From assembly GCF_003626535.1 (NCBI RefSeq), contig NZ_RBAL01000004.1, positions 1 to 64,000 of the forward strand: a stretch of 64,000 nucleotides of DNA, written 5' to 3'. The stretch comes from Streptomyces hoynatensis. Its GTDB lineage: Bacteria > Actinomycetota > Actinomycetes > Streptomycetales > Streptomycetaceae. The notes below the pieces were generated by a model. The model made no database searches. It had not been told where the DNA came from and saw only the letters and a list, made by a program, of their open reading frames with translations. Positions 8,647-17,384 of this stretch are shown one piece after another. The position numbers and the translations under genes are program-made. How positions within the stretch are numbered: the first letter of the stretch is position 1; every line of letters begins with the position of its first letter.

Positions 8647-8782
8647 GGGCACTTCCTTCCGGGGGCTGAGCCGGGCGGTCCCGGGAGGCGGGCGCCGGGC
8701 GGGGGAGGGACGCGGGGACTGAAGCGGGGGACGTACCGGGAGACGCGGCGGGGCCGCCGGGCGGAGGGGCGGCCCCGGGCCG

Positions 8783-9835
8783 TCAGCTGACCTTGCGCGC
8801 CGCGGAGAGGGCGTCGGCGAGCTGCTGGAGGACGGGGGCGCAGCCGGCGTGGGAGTAGCGCGGCTCGCTGTTCCAGGGGGTGACCTGGTCGGCCACGACG
8901 GCGGGGAGCTGGGCCCAGGTCGGCTTGCCGGAGAGGTCGGCGGGCTGCAGGGCCGAGCTGCGGCTGTCGAGCAGCAGCACGTCGGCGGGGTAGCGGCCGG
9001 CGTTCTCCCAGCTGAGGCTCTCGTAGAAGCCGCCTTCGTCCAGGTTTTCCGGCACGATCAGGTCGACGCCGAGCTGCTTGAAGGCGGCCAGGTCGGCGGA
9101 GGCGGCGGGGTTGGAGACGTAGAACAGGTCGGCGTCGGCGGAGCAGGCCAGCACCTTGATGCCGGCGTTGTCGCGCGCCGCCTGGCGCAGCGCCTCGGCG
9201 GCCTGCTCGTACTGGGTCTTGGCCTGGGTCACCGGGCCGGCGGACAGGTCGGCGCCCAGGGCCCCGGCGAGTTCGGTGTAGCGGGCGATGATCGAGTCCA
9301 GGGTGACGTCGGGGTCGACGGTGGGGGCCACCTGGATGCCGATGCTCTTGGCCAGGCCCAGGATGTCGTCCGCGCTCTCCTCGGGGACGTACCACAGGGT
9401 GTCGGCCTCGAACATGTTGGAGATCAGCAGCTGCGGGTTCAGCTGGGCGTACGCCTCGACGTTGAACTCGCCCCAGGCGCTGCCGAGGCTGGTGAGGCTG
9501 TCCACGTCCAGGTCGCCCGCCTGCACGTCCGGCTCGCCGTTGGCCTGCTTGGTGGGGCCGAAGACGCCCACGCACTCGACGCCGTAGTCGTGCAGTGCGG
9601 CGGCCGTGCCGACGAAGGCGACGATGCGCTCGGGAATCGCGTCCAGCTCCACCTTCTCGCCGCGGTCGTCGGTGAAGCTGAAGCCGCCGCCCGAGCCGGA
9701 GCCGGAGCCCGAACCCCCGGAGGAACCGGAGGAGTCGTCGCTGCCGCAGGCGGCGAGCAGGGCGCCCGCCCCCAGGGCGCCGCCCGCGGAGAGCAGGGCA
9801 CGACGGGACAGACGCGGGAGGCGGGAGGTGGTCAT
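8783..9835 (-). CDS. Iron-siderophore ABC transporter, substrate-binding lipoprotein
   Basis: 350 residues. The N-terminus carries twin arginines (SRRALLSAGG, Arg11-Arg12) and a lipobox LLAAC with Cys30, so it may be Tat-exported and lipid-anchored outside the membrane. A Gly/Ser linker (SGSGSGSGGG) follows, then a type III (FepB/BtuF-like) binding fold starting at FTDDRGEKVELDAIPERIVAF. It captures ferric hydroxamate-type siderophores and delivers them to the divergently encoded FecCD permeases. It is divergent from the permease operon across a shared iron box at 9869-9887. Confidence 0.94.
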   Translation of the reverse strand: MTTSRLPRLSRRALLSAGGALGAGALLAACGSDDSSGSSGGSGSGSGSGGGFSFTDDRGEKVELDAIPERIVAFVGTAAALHDYGVECVGVFGPTKQANGEPDVQAGDLDVDSLTSLGSAWGEFNVEAYAQLNPQLLISNMFEADTLWYVPEESADDILGLAKSIGIQVAPTVDPDVTLDSIIARYTELAGALGADLSAGPVTQAKTQYEQAAEALRQAARDNAGIKVLACSADADLFYVSNPAASADLAAFKQLGVDLIVPENLDEGGFYESLSWENAGRYPADVLLLDSRSSALQPADLSGKPTWAQLPAVVADQVTPWNSEPRYSHAGCAPVLQQLADALSAARKVS

Positions 9836-9868
9836 CTCGGTTTCCTTGGTCTCGTGATGAGCGATAAG

Positions 9869-9887
9869 CGAGGTTAGGCTAACCTAA
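9869..9887. promoter_or_regulatory. Bidirectional iron box between siderophore-uptake operons
   Basis: The sequence matches the DmdR 19-mer at 17 of 19 positions, with a perfect 7-1-7 palindrome at 9871-9885. It serves both the leftward lipoprotein/SIP genes and the rightward permeases. Because of the symmetry the hexamer TAACCT occurs on both strands. On the plus strand (9880-9885) it ends 6 nt before the permease ATG, which is what a -10 box of a leaderless transcript looks like. Confidence 0.92.
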
Positions 9888-9891
9888 CCGC

Positions 9892-10983
9892 ATGCCGATT
9901 GAGAGTCCCACCGAGGGAAAATCCCCCGTGGCCCTGGTGCGGGAAGAGGGCCCGCCCGCCCCGCAGGCGCCCGCGCCCGAGGCGGCACGCCGGCGCACCG
10001 CCCGGCGCGCGGCGGGACTCGTGGCCGCGCTGTGCGTGCTGGCGCTCGTCCTCGCGGCGAGCATCGCCTTCGGCGCCAAGTCCATGCCGCTCGGCCAGGT
10101 CTGGCACGGACTCTTCCACTACTCGGGCACGGAAACCGACGTGGTGGTGCGCGACCTGCGCCTGCCGCGGACCCTGCTCGGCCTGATGGTGGGCGCCGCC
10201 CTCGGCCTGGCCGGGGCCGTGATGCAGGCGCTGACCCGCAACCCGCTGGCCGACCCGGGGCTGCTCGGGGTCAACGCGGGCGCCGCGGCGGCCGTCGTCT
10301 CGGCCATCAGCTTCCTCGGCATCCACTCCGTCGGCGGCTACGTCTGGTTCGCCTTCCTCGGTGCCGCCCTCGTCTCCGCCCTGGTCTACGTGCTGGGCGG
10401 CGGCCGCACCGCCACCCCGGTCAGGCTGGCCCTGGCCGGCACCGCCCTGACCGCCGCCCTCTACGGGTACGTCCGCTCCGTCGAGGTGTTCGACACGGTG
10501 GCCCTGGACCAGATGCGCTTCTGGGACGTCGGCTCCCTCGCCTCGGCCACCCCCGAGGTCAACCGGCAGGTGCTGCCCTTCATCCTGGCCGGGGCGCTCG
10601 TGGCACTCGCCCTCGCCAGGCCGCTGAACGCCATCGCCCTCGGCGAGGACACCGCACGGGCCCTCGGCACCCACCTCAACCGCACCCGCCTGCTGGCCAT
10701 GCTGGCGGTGACGCTGCTGTGCGGGGCGGCCACCGCGGCCTGCGGCCCGATCGTCTTCGTCGGGCTGATGGTGCCGCACTTCGTGCGCGCCCTCACCGGG
10801 CCCGACATGCGCTGGACCCTCCCCTACGCCGCGGTGCTCTCGCCCGTGCTGCTGCTGGGCGCCGACGTGATCGGGCGCCTGGTGGCGCGGCCCTCGGAAC
10901 TCCAGGTCGGCATCGTGACCAGCGTCATCGGCGGCCCCGTGTTCGTCTACTTCGTCAGGCGGCGAAGGATGGCCCAGCTGTGA
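9892..10983 (+). CDS. FecCD-family siderophore ABC permease, subunit 1
   Basis: 363 residues with a cytoplasmic N-terminal stretch of ~40 residues and roughly 9-10 membrane helices. Family motifs include DLRLPRTLLGLMVGAALGLAGAVMQALTRNPLADPGLLGVNAGA and the ATPase-contact region GEDTARALGTHL. It forms the membrane channel for the ferric siderophore with the next permease. No ribosome site precedes ATG 9892, only the iron box with its TAACCT; a leaderless mRNA is likely. It overlaps the next gene by 4 bp (GTGA). Confidence 0.94.
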   Translation: MPIESPTEGKSPVALVREEGPPAPQAPAPEAARRRTARRAAGLVAALCVLALVLAASIAFGAKSMPLGQVWHGLFHYSGTETDVVVRDLRLPRTLLGLMVGAALGLAGAVMQALTRNPLADPGLLGVNAGAAAAVVSAISFLGIHSVGGYVWFAFLGAALVSALVYVLGGGRTATPVRLALAGTALTAALYGYVRSVEVFDTVALDQMRFWDVGSLASATPEVNRQVLPFILAGALVALALARPLNAIALGEDTARALGTHLNRTRLLAMLAVTLLCGAATAACGPIVFVGLMVPHFVRALTGPDMRWTLPYAAVLSPVLLLGADVIGRLVARPSELQVGIVTSVIGGPVFVYFVRRRRMAQL

Positions 10984-12029
10984 CGGCGCGGAAGGGGACG
11001 ACCCTGGCCCTGCGCCCGCGGGCGGGCCTTTCGGTGCGGGTGGACGTCAGGAGCGCGGTCGTCGTGCTCGTGCTGCTGGTGCTGGCCTGCGCCGTCGGCG
11101 TGGTCCTGGTCGGCACCGGCGACTACGCCATCTCGCCGGGCCGGGTGCTGCGCACCCTGACGGGCGGGGGCACGCCCGCCGAGGAGTTCATCGTCCGCGA
11201 GCTGCGGCTGCCGCGGGTGCTGGTGGCCCTGCTGGTGGGGCTCGCGCTCGGACTCGCGGGCGCCGTCTTCCAGACGATCTCGCGCAACCCGCTCGGCAGC
11301 CCCGACGTCATCGGCTTCGGCCAGGGCTCGGCCGCGGGCGCGCTCACCGTCATCGTGCTCTTCGGCGGCGACAGCTTCGCCGTGGCGGGCGGCGCGGTGG
11401 CCGGGGGCGTCCTCACCGGCCTCGGGGTCTACCTGCTGGCCTGGCGCGGCGGCATCCACGGCTACCGGCTGATCCTGGTCGGCATCGGCGCCTCGGCCAT
11501 GCTCGCCGCGGTCAACGGCTACCTGCTCACCAAGGCCGAGATCGTGGACGCCGCCCGCGCGGTGCTGTGGCTCACCGGCTCCCTGGACGGCCGCGACTGG
11601 GCCCAGTTCTGGCCGCTGCTGCTGGTCTGCGCCGTGGCGCTGCCCGTGCTCGGGACGCAGACCAGGGCGCTGCGGATGCTGGAGATGGGCGACGACGCCG
11701 CCCGGGCGCTCGGCGTGCGGGCCGAGCGGACCCGGCTCGTCGCCGTGGTGGCGGCCGTGCTGCTGACCGCGACGGCCACCGCGGCCTGCGGCCCGATCTC
11801 GTTCATCGCCCTCACCGCCCCCCAGCTGGCCCGCCGCCTGACCCGCGCCACCGGACCCAACCTGCTGCCCGCGGCCGGCATGGGGGCGCTGCTGATGGTG
11901 GTCTCCGACTTCCTGGCCCAGTGGGCCTTCGGCGACCACAGGTTGCCCGTGGGCGCGGTGACCGGGATGCTCGGCGGGTGCTACCTGGTCTGGCTGCTGT
12001 TCACCGAACGCAGGGCGGGCCGGATGTGA
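10980..12029 (+). CDS. FecCD-family siderophore ABC permease, subunit 2
   Basis: 349 residues. GTG 10980 overlaps the TGA of the upstream permease (GTGA), so translation is coupled; the much longer frame upstream is an artefact. Motifs are ELRLPRVLVALLVGLALGLAGAVFQTISRNPLGSPDVIGFGQG and GDDAARALGVRAERT. It is the heterodimer partner of the preceding permease. It is followed by a 175-nt GC-rich gap with stem-forming sequence before the ATPase gene. Confidence 0.93.
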   Translation: MTARKGTTLALRPRAGLSVRVDVRSAVVVLVLLVLACAVGVVLVGTGDYAISPGRVLRTLTGGGTPAEEFIVRELRLPRVLVALLVGLALGLAGAVFQTISRNPLGSPDVIGFGQGSAAGALTVIVLFGGDSFAVAGGAVAGGVLTGLGVYLLAWRGGIHGYRLILVGIGASAMLAAVNGYLLTKAEIVDAARAVLWLTGSLDGRDWAQFWPLLLVCAVALPVLGTQTRALRMLEMGDDAARALGVRAERTRLVAVVAAVLLTATATAACGPISFIALTAPQLARRLTRATGPNLLPAAGMGALLMVVSDFLAQWAFGDHRLPVGAVTGMLGGCYLVWLLFTERRAGRM

Positions 12030-12204
12030 CCGGGGGGAAAGGGCCGGCCCGCGGCGGGCCGGCGGGCGGCCTTCGGGGCCGGAGAGGCCAGGAGGGCGGG
12101 CGGATGAACGCGCGGCGGGCCGGGGATGGGCCGCGGGCCCGGCGAGCGGACGGCCGGGCCGAGGATGTGAGGCATCGGTGAGGCACCCGAGAAAGGACAG
12201 GGCC

Positions 12205-13143
12205 GTGAGCAAGACTTCCCCGGCAGGCGGGGCGCCTGGCCCGGCGCCCGGCACCACGAGGACGGCGGGCGAGGAGCAGGCCCCGCGCACGGGCCGCGGG
12301 GAGCGGCCCGCGGGCGCGCGGGAGCCGGGGGAGGCGGGCGGGCCGCGGCTGCGCGCCGCCGAGGTCACCCTCGCCTACGACCAGCGGGTCATCGCCGAGA
12401 AGCTCTCGGTGGACATCCCGGACCGTTCCTTCACGGTCATCGTCGGGCCCAACGCCTGCGGCAAGTCGACCCTGCTGCGGGCCCTGTCGCGGCTGCTGCG
12501 CCCGGCCGCGGGCGCGGTCCTGCTGGACGGGCAGGCCATCGGGAGCCTCCCGGCCAAGAAGCTGGCCAGGGTGCTCGGGCTGCTGCCGCAGTCGCCGATC
12601 GCCCCCGACGGCATCACCGTCGCCGACCTGGTCTCCCGCGGCCGGTACCCGCACCAGGGCCTGCTGCGGCAGTGGTCGGCCGAGGACGAGCGGGTGGTCG
12701 AGGAGTCCATGGCCGCCACCGGGGTGTCCGAACTCGCCGACCGGTTCGTCGACGAGCTCTCCGGCGGCCAGCGGCAGCGGGTGTGGATCGCCATGGCGCT
12801 GGCCCAGCAGACCCCGCTGCTGCTGCTCGACGAGCCGACGACGTTCCTCGACATCGCCCACCAGATCGAGGTCCTCGACCTGTGCGCGCGGCTGCACGAG
12901 GAGCAGGGCCGCACGCTGGTGGCGGTGCTGCACGACCTCAACCACGCGGCCCGCTACGCCACCCACCTCATCGCCATGCGCGAGGGCCGGGTGGTCGCGG
13001 AGGGCCCGCCGGGCGAGGTGGTCACGGCCGAGCTCGTCGAGGAGGTGTTCCGGCTGCCCTGCCGGGTCATCGACGACCCGGAGACCGGCACCCCGCTGGT
13101 CGTTCCGGCCGCGCGGCGCCCGGCCCGGGTGGTCACCGGGTAG
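12205..13143 (+). CDS. Iron-siderophore ABC transporter ATP-binding protein (FepC-like)
   Basis: 312 residues with about 45 disordered residues before the ATPase domain. Walker A is GPNACGKST, the Q-loop LLPQSP, the signature LSGGQRQR, Walker B LLLLDEP and the switch His in LHDLNHA. It energises uptake through the two permeases upstream. GTG 12205 is preferred to GTG 12178 because GAAAGGA at 12191-12197 lies 7 nt before it. The TAG stop is also the first part of a TAGCGT hexamer that looks like the -10 of the next gene. Confidence 0.93.
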   Translation: MSKTSPAGGAPGPAPGTTRTAGEEQAPRTGRGERPAGAREPGEAGGPRLRAAEVTLAYDQRVIAEKLSVDIPDRSFTVIVGPNACGKSTLLRALSRLLRPAAGAVLLDGQAIGSLPAKKLARVLGLLPQSPIAPDGITVADLVSRGRYPHQGLLRQWSAEDERVVEESMAATGVSELADRFVDELSGGQRQRVWIAMALAQQTPLLLLDEPTTFLDIAHQIEVLDLCARLHEEQGRTLVAVLHDLNHAARYATHLIAMREGRVVAEGPPGEVVTAELVEEVFRLPCRVIDDPETGTPLVVPAARRPARVVTG

Positions 13144-13146
13144 CGT
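13141..13146 (+). promoter_or_regulatory. -10-like TAGCGT of a leaderless gene
   Basis: TAGCGT begins with the stop codon of the ATPase gene and ends 7 nt before ATG 13154. No ribosome site lies between them. This is the spacing expected for a leaderless transcript. Confidence 0.5.
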
Positions 13147-13153
13147 CTGGCGC

Positions 13154-13657
13154 ATGCACCAGCCCGAGCCCGTCCCCGCCAGGCCGCTCCCGGGGCCGCC
13201 GCCCCCGCCCCGCCCCGGCGGCCCGAGCGGCCCCCGCCCCGGAGCCCAGGCCGCGAACCCCGGGCCGCCCGCCGCGCCCGCAGGACCCGGCCCGGCCGCC
13301 GCCGGGCCCCCGGCCGCGCCGCCCGAGGGCACGCCGGCCGCGGCGGGCACGCCGGCCGCGGAGGCGTCCGCGGCGGGCACGCCCGGCCTCCCGCCGGCCC
13401 CGGACGCGGCCCCGGACCCGGAGGCGGGCCCTGGGCCGGAAGCAGGGGCGGCGGGGGAGGGCGTGGCGCCCGGCGCGCCGCGGCCGCTGGGCATCGAGGT
13501 GCGGCCCACCGGCCACGGGCAGGTGGACGCCCTCCTCGGCAGGCTGGCCGACGCGGGCCAACTCGGCGTCGACGCCCACCTGGAGGTGTACGAGGATGTG
13601 CACCGCGGGCTGCGCGAGACGCTGACCGCGCTCGACCGGCCGACCCCCAGGAGCTGA
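13154..13657 (+). CDS. Proline/alanine-rich protein with short conserved C-terminus
   Basis: 167 residues. The first ~110 are low complexity (P, A, G) and almost certainly disordered. The last ~55 residues (LGIEVRPTGHGQVDALLGRLADAG...LEVYEDVHRGLRETLTAL) look like a small conserved helical domain. A gene of this type regularly precedes tlyA in streptomycetes, as I recall. No function is known. It ends 8 bp before tlyA, so the two probably share a transcript. Start ATG 13154 has no ribosome site but a -10-like hexamer in the leaderless position. Confidence 0.72.
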   Translation: MHQPEPVPARPLPGPPPPPRPGGPSGPRPGAQAANPGPPAAPAGPGPAAAGPPAAPPEGTPAAAGTPAAEASAAGTPGLPPAPDAAPDPEAGPGPEAGAAGEGVAPGAPRPLGIEVRPTGHGQVDALLGRLADAGQLGVDAHLEVYEDVHRGLRETLTALDRPTPRS

Positions 13658-13665
13658 ACCGAACC

Positions 13666-14490
13666 GTGGCAGCAGCAACCCAGCGACGCCTCAGCCGCCT
13701 CGACGCGGAGCTGGTGCGCCGCAAGCTCGCCCGCTCCCGCGAGCACGCCCGCGCCCTCATCGAGGCCGGGCGGGTCACCGTCGACGGCACCAGGGCCGCC
13801 AAGCCCGCCACCCAGGTCGCCACCAGCGCCGCCCTGGTCGTGCGGGAGGACGCCGCCGACCCCGGCTACGTCTCCCGCGGCGGCCACAAACTCGCCGGTG
13901 CCCTGGCCGCGTTCACCCCGCGCGGGCTGCGCGTCGCCGGCCGCCGCGCCCTGGACGCCGGCGCCTCCACCGGCGGCTTCACCGACGTGCTGCTGCGCGC
14001 GGGCGCCGCCGAGGTCGTCGCCGTGGACGTCGGCTACGGCCAACTCGCCTGGTCCCTGCGCAACGACGCCAGGGTCACGGTCAAGGACCGCACCAACGTC
14101 CGCGACCTGACCCCCGAGGACCTCGGCGGGACGCTCGCCGAACTCGTCGTCGGCGACCTGTCGTTCATCCCGCTCGGCCTGGTGCTGCCCGCCCTGGTCC
14201 GCTGTGCCACGCCCGAGGCCGACCTCGTGCTCATGGTCAAGCCGCAGTTCGAGGTCGGCAGGGAACGCCTCGGCAGCGGCGGGGTCGTGCGCAGCCCCCG
14301 GCTGCGGGCCGAGGCCGTCACCGCCGTCGCCGCGCAGGCCGCGGGGCTCGGCCTGGGTGTGCTCGGGGTCACCGCGAGCCCGCTGCCCGGCCCCTCGGGC
14401 AATGTTGAATACTTTTTGTGGCTGCGCGCCGGGGCTCCCGCACTCGACGCGGCCGACGTCGACCGCGCCGTGACCGAGGGACCCCAGTGA
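13666..14490 (+). CDS. tlyA: TlyA-family rRNA (cytidine-2'-O)-methyltransferase
   Basis: 274 residues: an N-terminal S4 RNA-binding domain (RLDAELVRRKLARSREHARALIEAGRV) and an FtsJ-like SAM-dependent methyltransferase domain (ALDAGASTGGFTDVLL, VVAVDVGYGQL, VVGDLSFIPL). TlyA 2'-O-methylates cytidines in 16S and 23S rRNA, which in mycobacteria confers capreomycin sensitivity. GTG 13666 follows AGGAG. It overlaps nadK by 4 bp. Confidence 0.93.
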   Translation: MAAATQRRLSRLDAELVRRKLARSREHARALIEAGRVTVDGTRAAKPATQVATSAALVVREDAADPGYVSRGGHKLAGALAAFTPRGLRVAGRRALDAGASTGGFTDVLLRAGAAEVVAVDVGYGQLAWSLRNDARVTVKDRTNVRDLTPEDLGGTLAELVVGDLSFIPLGLVLPALVRCATPEADLVLMVKPQFEVGRERLGSGGVVRSPRLRAEAVTAVAAQAAGLGLGVLGVTASPLPGPSGNVEYFLWLRAGAPALDAADVDRAVTEGPQ

Positions 14491-15410
14491 CCATCAGCAC
14501 CGACGCACGCACCGTCTTCCTGCTCGCCCACACCGGCCGCCCCGCGGCCATCCGCAGCGCGGAACTCGTCGTCAACGGCCTTCTCGCGCACGGCATCGGC
14601 GTCCGGGTCCTCGCCGAGGAGGCCGCCGACCTGCCGCTGCCCGCCGAGGCCGAACTGATCGGCAAGGCGGAGAAGGAGGACCTCGGCTGCGGGGTCGTCG
14701 AGGGCTGCGAACTGCTCGTCGTGCTCGGCGGCGACGGCACGCTGCTGCGCGGCGCCGAGTTCTCCCGCGCCACCGGCGTGCCCATGCTCGGGGTCAACCT
14801 CGGCCGCGTCGGCTTCCTCGCCGAGGCCGAACGCGACGACCTCGACCAGGTCGTCGACCGCGTCGTCAACCGGGCCTACGAGGTCGAGGAGCGGATGACG
14901 CTGGACGTCGCCGTCCTCGGCGAGGGCAGGGTCCTGCACCGCGACTGGGCGCTCAACGAGGCCTCCGTCGAAAAGGCCGCCAGGGAACGGATGCTGGAGG
15001 TCGTCATCGAGGTGGACGGCCGGCCGGTCTCCGGCTTCGGCGGCGACGGCGTCGTCTGCGCCACCCCCACCGGCTCCACCGCCTACGCCTTCTCCGCGGG
15101 CGGCCCCGTCGTCTGGCCCGAGGTCGAGGCGCTGCTGATGGTCCCCATCAGCGCCCACGCCCTCTTCGCCAAGCCCCTGGTCACCGCGCCCGACTCGGTG
15201 CTCGCCGTGGAGGTCACCCCCCACCCGCCGGGGGGCGTGTTGTGGTGCGACGGGCGGCGCACGATCGACCTCCCGCCCGGCGCGCGCATCGAAGTGCGCC
15301 GTGGGGCGGTGCCCGTGCGTCTGGCCCGCCTGCATCACGCGCCCTTCACCGACCGTCTCGTCGCGAAGTTCGCCCTGCCCGTGGCGGGGTGGCGGGGCGC
15401 CCCGCACTGA
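14487..15410 (+). CDS. nadK: NAD kinase
   Basis: 307 residues. It phosphorylates NAD to NADP. The GGDGT motif (VVLGGDGTLLRGA), NLGRVGFLAE, LNEASVEK and the glycine-rich CATPTGSTAYAFSAGGP are all present. GTG 14487 overlaps the TGA of tlyA as GTGA, giving translational coupling; the longer frame from 14418 is not needed. It is the third gene of a tlyA-nadK-recN cluster conserved in actinomycetes. Confidence 0.95.
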   Translation: MTISTDARTVFLLAHTGRPAAIRSAELVVNGLLAHGIGVRVLAEEAADLPLPAEAELIGKAEKEDLGCGVVEGCELLVVLGGDGTLLRGAEFSRATGVPMLGVNLGRVGFLAEAERDDLDQVVDRVVNRAYEVEERMTLDVAVLGEGRVLHRDWALNEASVEKAARERMLEVVIEVDGRPVSGFGGDGVVCATPTGSTAYAFSAGGPVVWPEVEALLMVPISAHALFAKPLVTAPDSVLAVEVTPHPPGGVLWCDGRRTIDLPPGARIEVRRGAVPVRLARLHHAPFTDRLVAKFALPVAGWRGAPH

Positions 15411-15450
15411 TGTGCGTGGACCGTCGTCGCCAGCCGCCCCGCGAACCTCG

Positions 15451-15456
15451 TATGGT
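15451..15456 (+). promoter_or_regulatory. -10-like TATGGT before recN
   Basis: TATGGT is followed 7 nt later by GTG 15464, in frame with RecN, and no ribosome site precedes either GTG 15464 or ATG 15452. It therefore supports a leaderless recN starting at 15464. I did not find a convincing -35 or a full LexA palindrome here, only a cgaac half site at 15442-15446. Confidence 0.4.
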
Positions 15457-15463
15457 CGTATCC

Positions 15464-17254
15464 GTGTTGGAGGAGATGCGGATCAAGGGCCTGGGCGTGA
15501 TCGACGACGCGGTCGTCGAGCTGTCCTCCGGCTTCACCGCGGTGACCGGTGAGACCGGAGCGGGCAAGACCATGGTCGTCACCAGCCTCGGGCTGCTGAT
15601 GGGCGGGCGCGCCGACGCCGGCTACGTACGGGCCGGGGCGCCGGCCGCCGTCGTGGAGGGCCGCATCAGCCTCCCGCCCGGCGCGCCGGCCGCGCGGCGG
15701 GCCGAGGAGGCGGGCGCCGAGCTCGACGAGGGCGCGCTGCTCGTCAGCCGCACCGTCTCGGCCGAGGGCCGCTCCCGCGCCCACGTCGGCGGCCGCAGCG
15801 TGCCCGCCGGGCTCCTCGCCGAGCTCGGCGAGGAGCTGGTGGCCGTCCACGGGCAGACCGACCAGCAGGGGCTGCTGCGCCCGGCCAGGCAGCGGCAGGC
15901 CCTCGACAGGTACGCGGGGGAGGCGGTCGCCGGGCCGCTCGCCGAGTACGAGGAGGCCTACCGGCGGCTGCGCGCCGTCCAGGCCGAGCTGGCCGAGCTG
16001 ACCACCCGCGCCCGCGAACGGGCGCAGGAGGCCGACCTGCTGCGCTTCGGCCTGGAGGAGATCGCCGCCGCCGAGCCCCGCGCCGGCGAGGACGCCGAGC
16101 TGGACGCCGAGGCGGAGCGGCTCGGCCACGCCGACGCCCTCGCCTCGGCCGCCGCCGCCGCGCACGGCGCGCTCGCGGGCGACCCGGCGGACCCGGGCGG
16201 CCTGGACGCCGGCACCCTGGTGGCCGGCGCCCACCGCGCCCTGCAGGGCGTGCACGGCCACGACCCGGCGCTCGCCCAGCTCGCCGACCGGCTCGGCGAG
16301 GTCGGCATCCTGCTCGGCGACATCGCCCAGGAACTGGCCGCCTACGCCGACGCCCTGGACGCCGACCCGCTGCGCCTGGCCGCCGTCGAGGAGCGCCGCG
16401 CCACGCTCGCCCACCTCGTGCGCAAGTACGCCGATCCGGCGGCCGCCGCCGGCTCCGCCGAGGCGGGCTGCGCCGGGGTCCTCGCCTGGGCCGCGCGCGG
16501 CGCCGCCAGGCTGGCCGAGCTGGAGGGCGACGACGACCGCATCGGCGAGCTGACCGCGGCCCGCGACGAACTGCGCGCCCGCCTCTCCCGGCTGGCCGCG
16601 GCCCTCACCGAGGCCAGGACCCAGGCCGCCAAGCGGTTCGCCGACGCCGTCACCGAGGAGCTGGCCCAGCTGGCCATGCCGCACGCCAGAATCCTCGTCG
16701 ACGTCCGCCAGACCGAGGCGCCCGGCGGCGCCGACGGCCCCGACGCCCTCGCGCTCGACGGCCGCCACGTCGCCGTGGGCCCGCACGGCGCCGACGAGGT
16801 CGAGCTGCTGCTCGCCCCGCACCCGGGGGCGCAGCCGAGGCCCATCGCCAAGGGCGCCTCGGGCGGCGAGCTCTCCCGCGTGATGCTCGCGGTCGAGGTG
16901 GTCTTCGCCGGCGCGGCCCCGGTGCCCACCTACCTCTTCGACGAGGTCGACGCGGGCGTGGGCGGCAAGGCCGCGGTCGAGGTCGGCAGGCGGCTGGCCA
17001 AACTGGCCGACTCGGCGCAGGTGGTGGTGGTCACGCACCTGCCGCAGGTGGCCGCGTTCGCCGACCGGCACCTGGTCGTGGAGAAGACCAGCGACGGCTC
17101 GATCACCAGCAGCGGCGTGCGCTCGGTGCACGGCGAGGGCCGGGTGCGGGAGCTGTCGCGGATGCTGGCGGGCCAGGAGGACTCCAGCCTGGCCCGGGCG
17201 CACGCCGAGGAACTGCTCGCCACCGCGGCCCGCCTCGGCGGGCGCGGGGCGTAG
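15464..17254 (+). CDS. recN: DNA repair protein RecN
   Basis: 596 residues, an SMC-like ATPase for double-strand-break repair. The Walker A is TGETGAGKTMV, with the RecN-typical MRIKGLGVIDDAVVEL just before it; coiled-coil arms run through the centre (many A/E/L/R residues); the C-terminus has signature GASGGELSRVMLAVE and Walker B TYLFDEVDAGVGGKAA, then VVVTHLPQVAAFAD. GTG 15464 (VLEEMRIKG) is preferred to ATG 15452 because TATGGT sits in the leaderless position; the difference is four residues. It is 53 bp downstream of nadK. Confidence 0.94.
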   Translation: MLEEMRIKGLGVIDDAVVELSSGFTAVTGETGAGKTMVVTSLGLLMGGRADAGYVRAGAPAAVVEGRISLPPGAPAARRAEEAGAELDEGALLVSRTVSAEGRSRAHVGGRSVPAGLLAELGEELVAVHGQTDQQGLLRPARQRQALDRYAGEAVAGPLAEYEEAYRRLRAVQAELAELTTRARERAQEADLLRFGLEEIAAAEPRAGEDAELDAEAERLGHADALASAAAAAHGALAGDPADPGGLDAGTLVAGAHRALQGVHGHDPALAQLADRLGEVGILLGDIAQELAAYADALDADPLRLAAVEERRATLAHLVRKYADPAAAAGSAEAGCAGVLAWAARGAARLAELEGDDDRIGELTAARDELRARLSRLAAALTEARTQAAKRFADAVTEELAQLAMPHARILVDVRQTEAPGGADGPDALALDGRHVAVGPHGADEVELLLAPHPGAQPRPIAKGASGGELSRVMLAVEVVFAGAAPVPTYLFDEVDAGVGGKAAVEVGRRLAKLADSAQVVVVTHLPQVAAFADRHLVVEKTSDGSITSSGVRSVHGEGRVRELSRMLAGQEDSSLARAHAEELLATAARLGGRGA

Positions 17255-17342
17255 CCCGTGCGAGTGGCGGGCGCTACCGCGCGGAGGGCCCCGGCTGGCA
17301 TATTTGAGCGCGATCCCACCCCCAGGCGAACGAGAGGTTGCC

Positions 17343-17384
17343 GTGCGCGACGACGCCGGACCCCCGAGACGGGGCACGCCGTGA
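17343..17384 (+). CDS. Possible 13-codon upstream ORF
   Basis: GTG 17343 is preceded by GAGAGG at 17332-17337 with 5-nt spacing, a better ribosome site than the one before the glycosyltransferase itself. The reading frame VRDDAGPPRRGTP ends in a TGA that overlaps GTG 17381 as GTGA. It may be a leader that couples translation to the glycosyltransferase. It may also be a chance frame. Confidence 0.3.
   Translation: MRDDAGPPRRGTP

Noticed and set aside
15440..15456. LexA box before recN
   Set aside because: Only a cgaac half site is present; the second half does not match gttcg.
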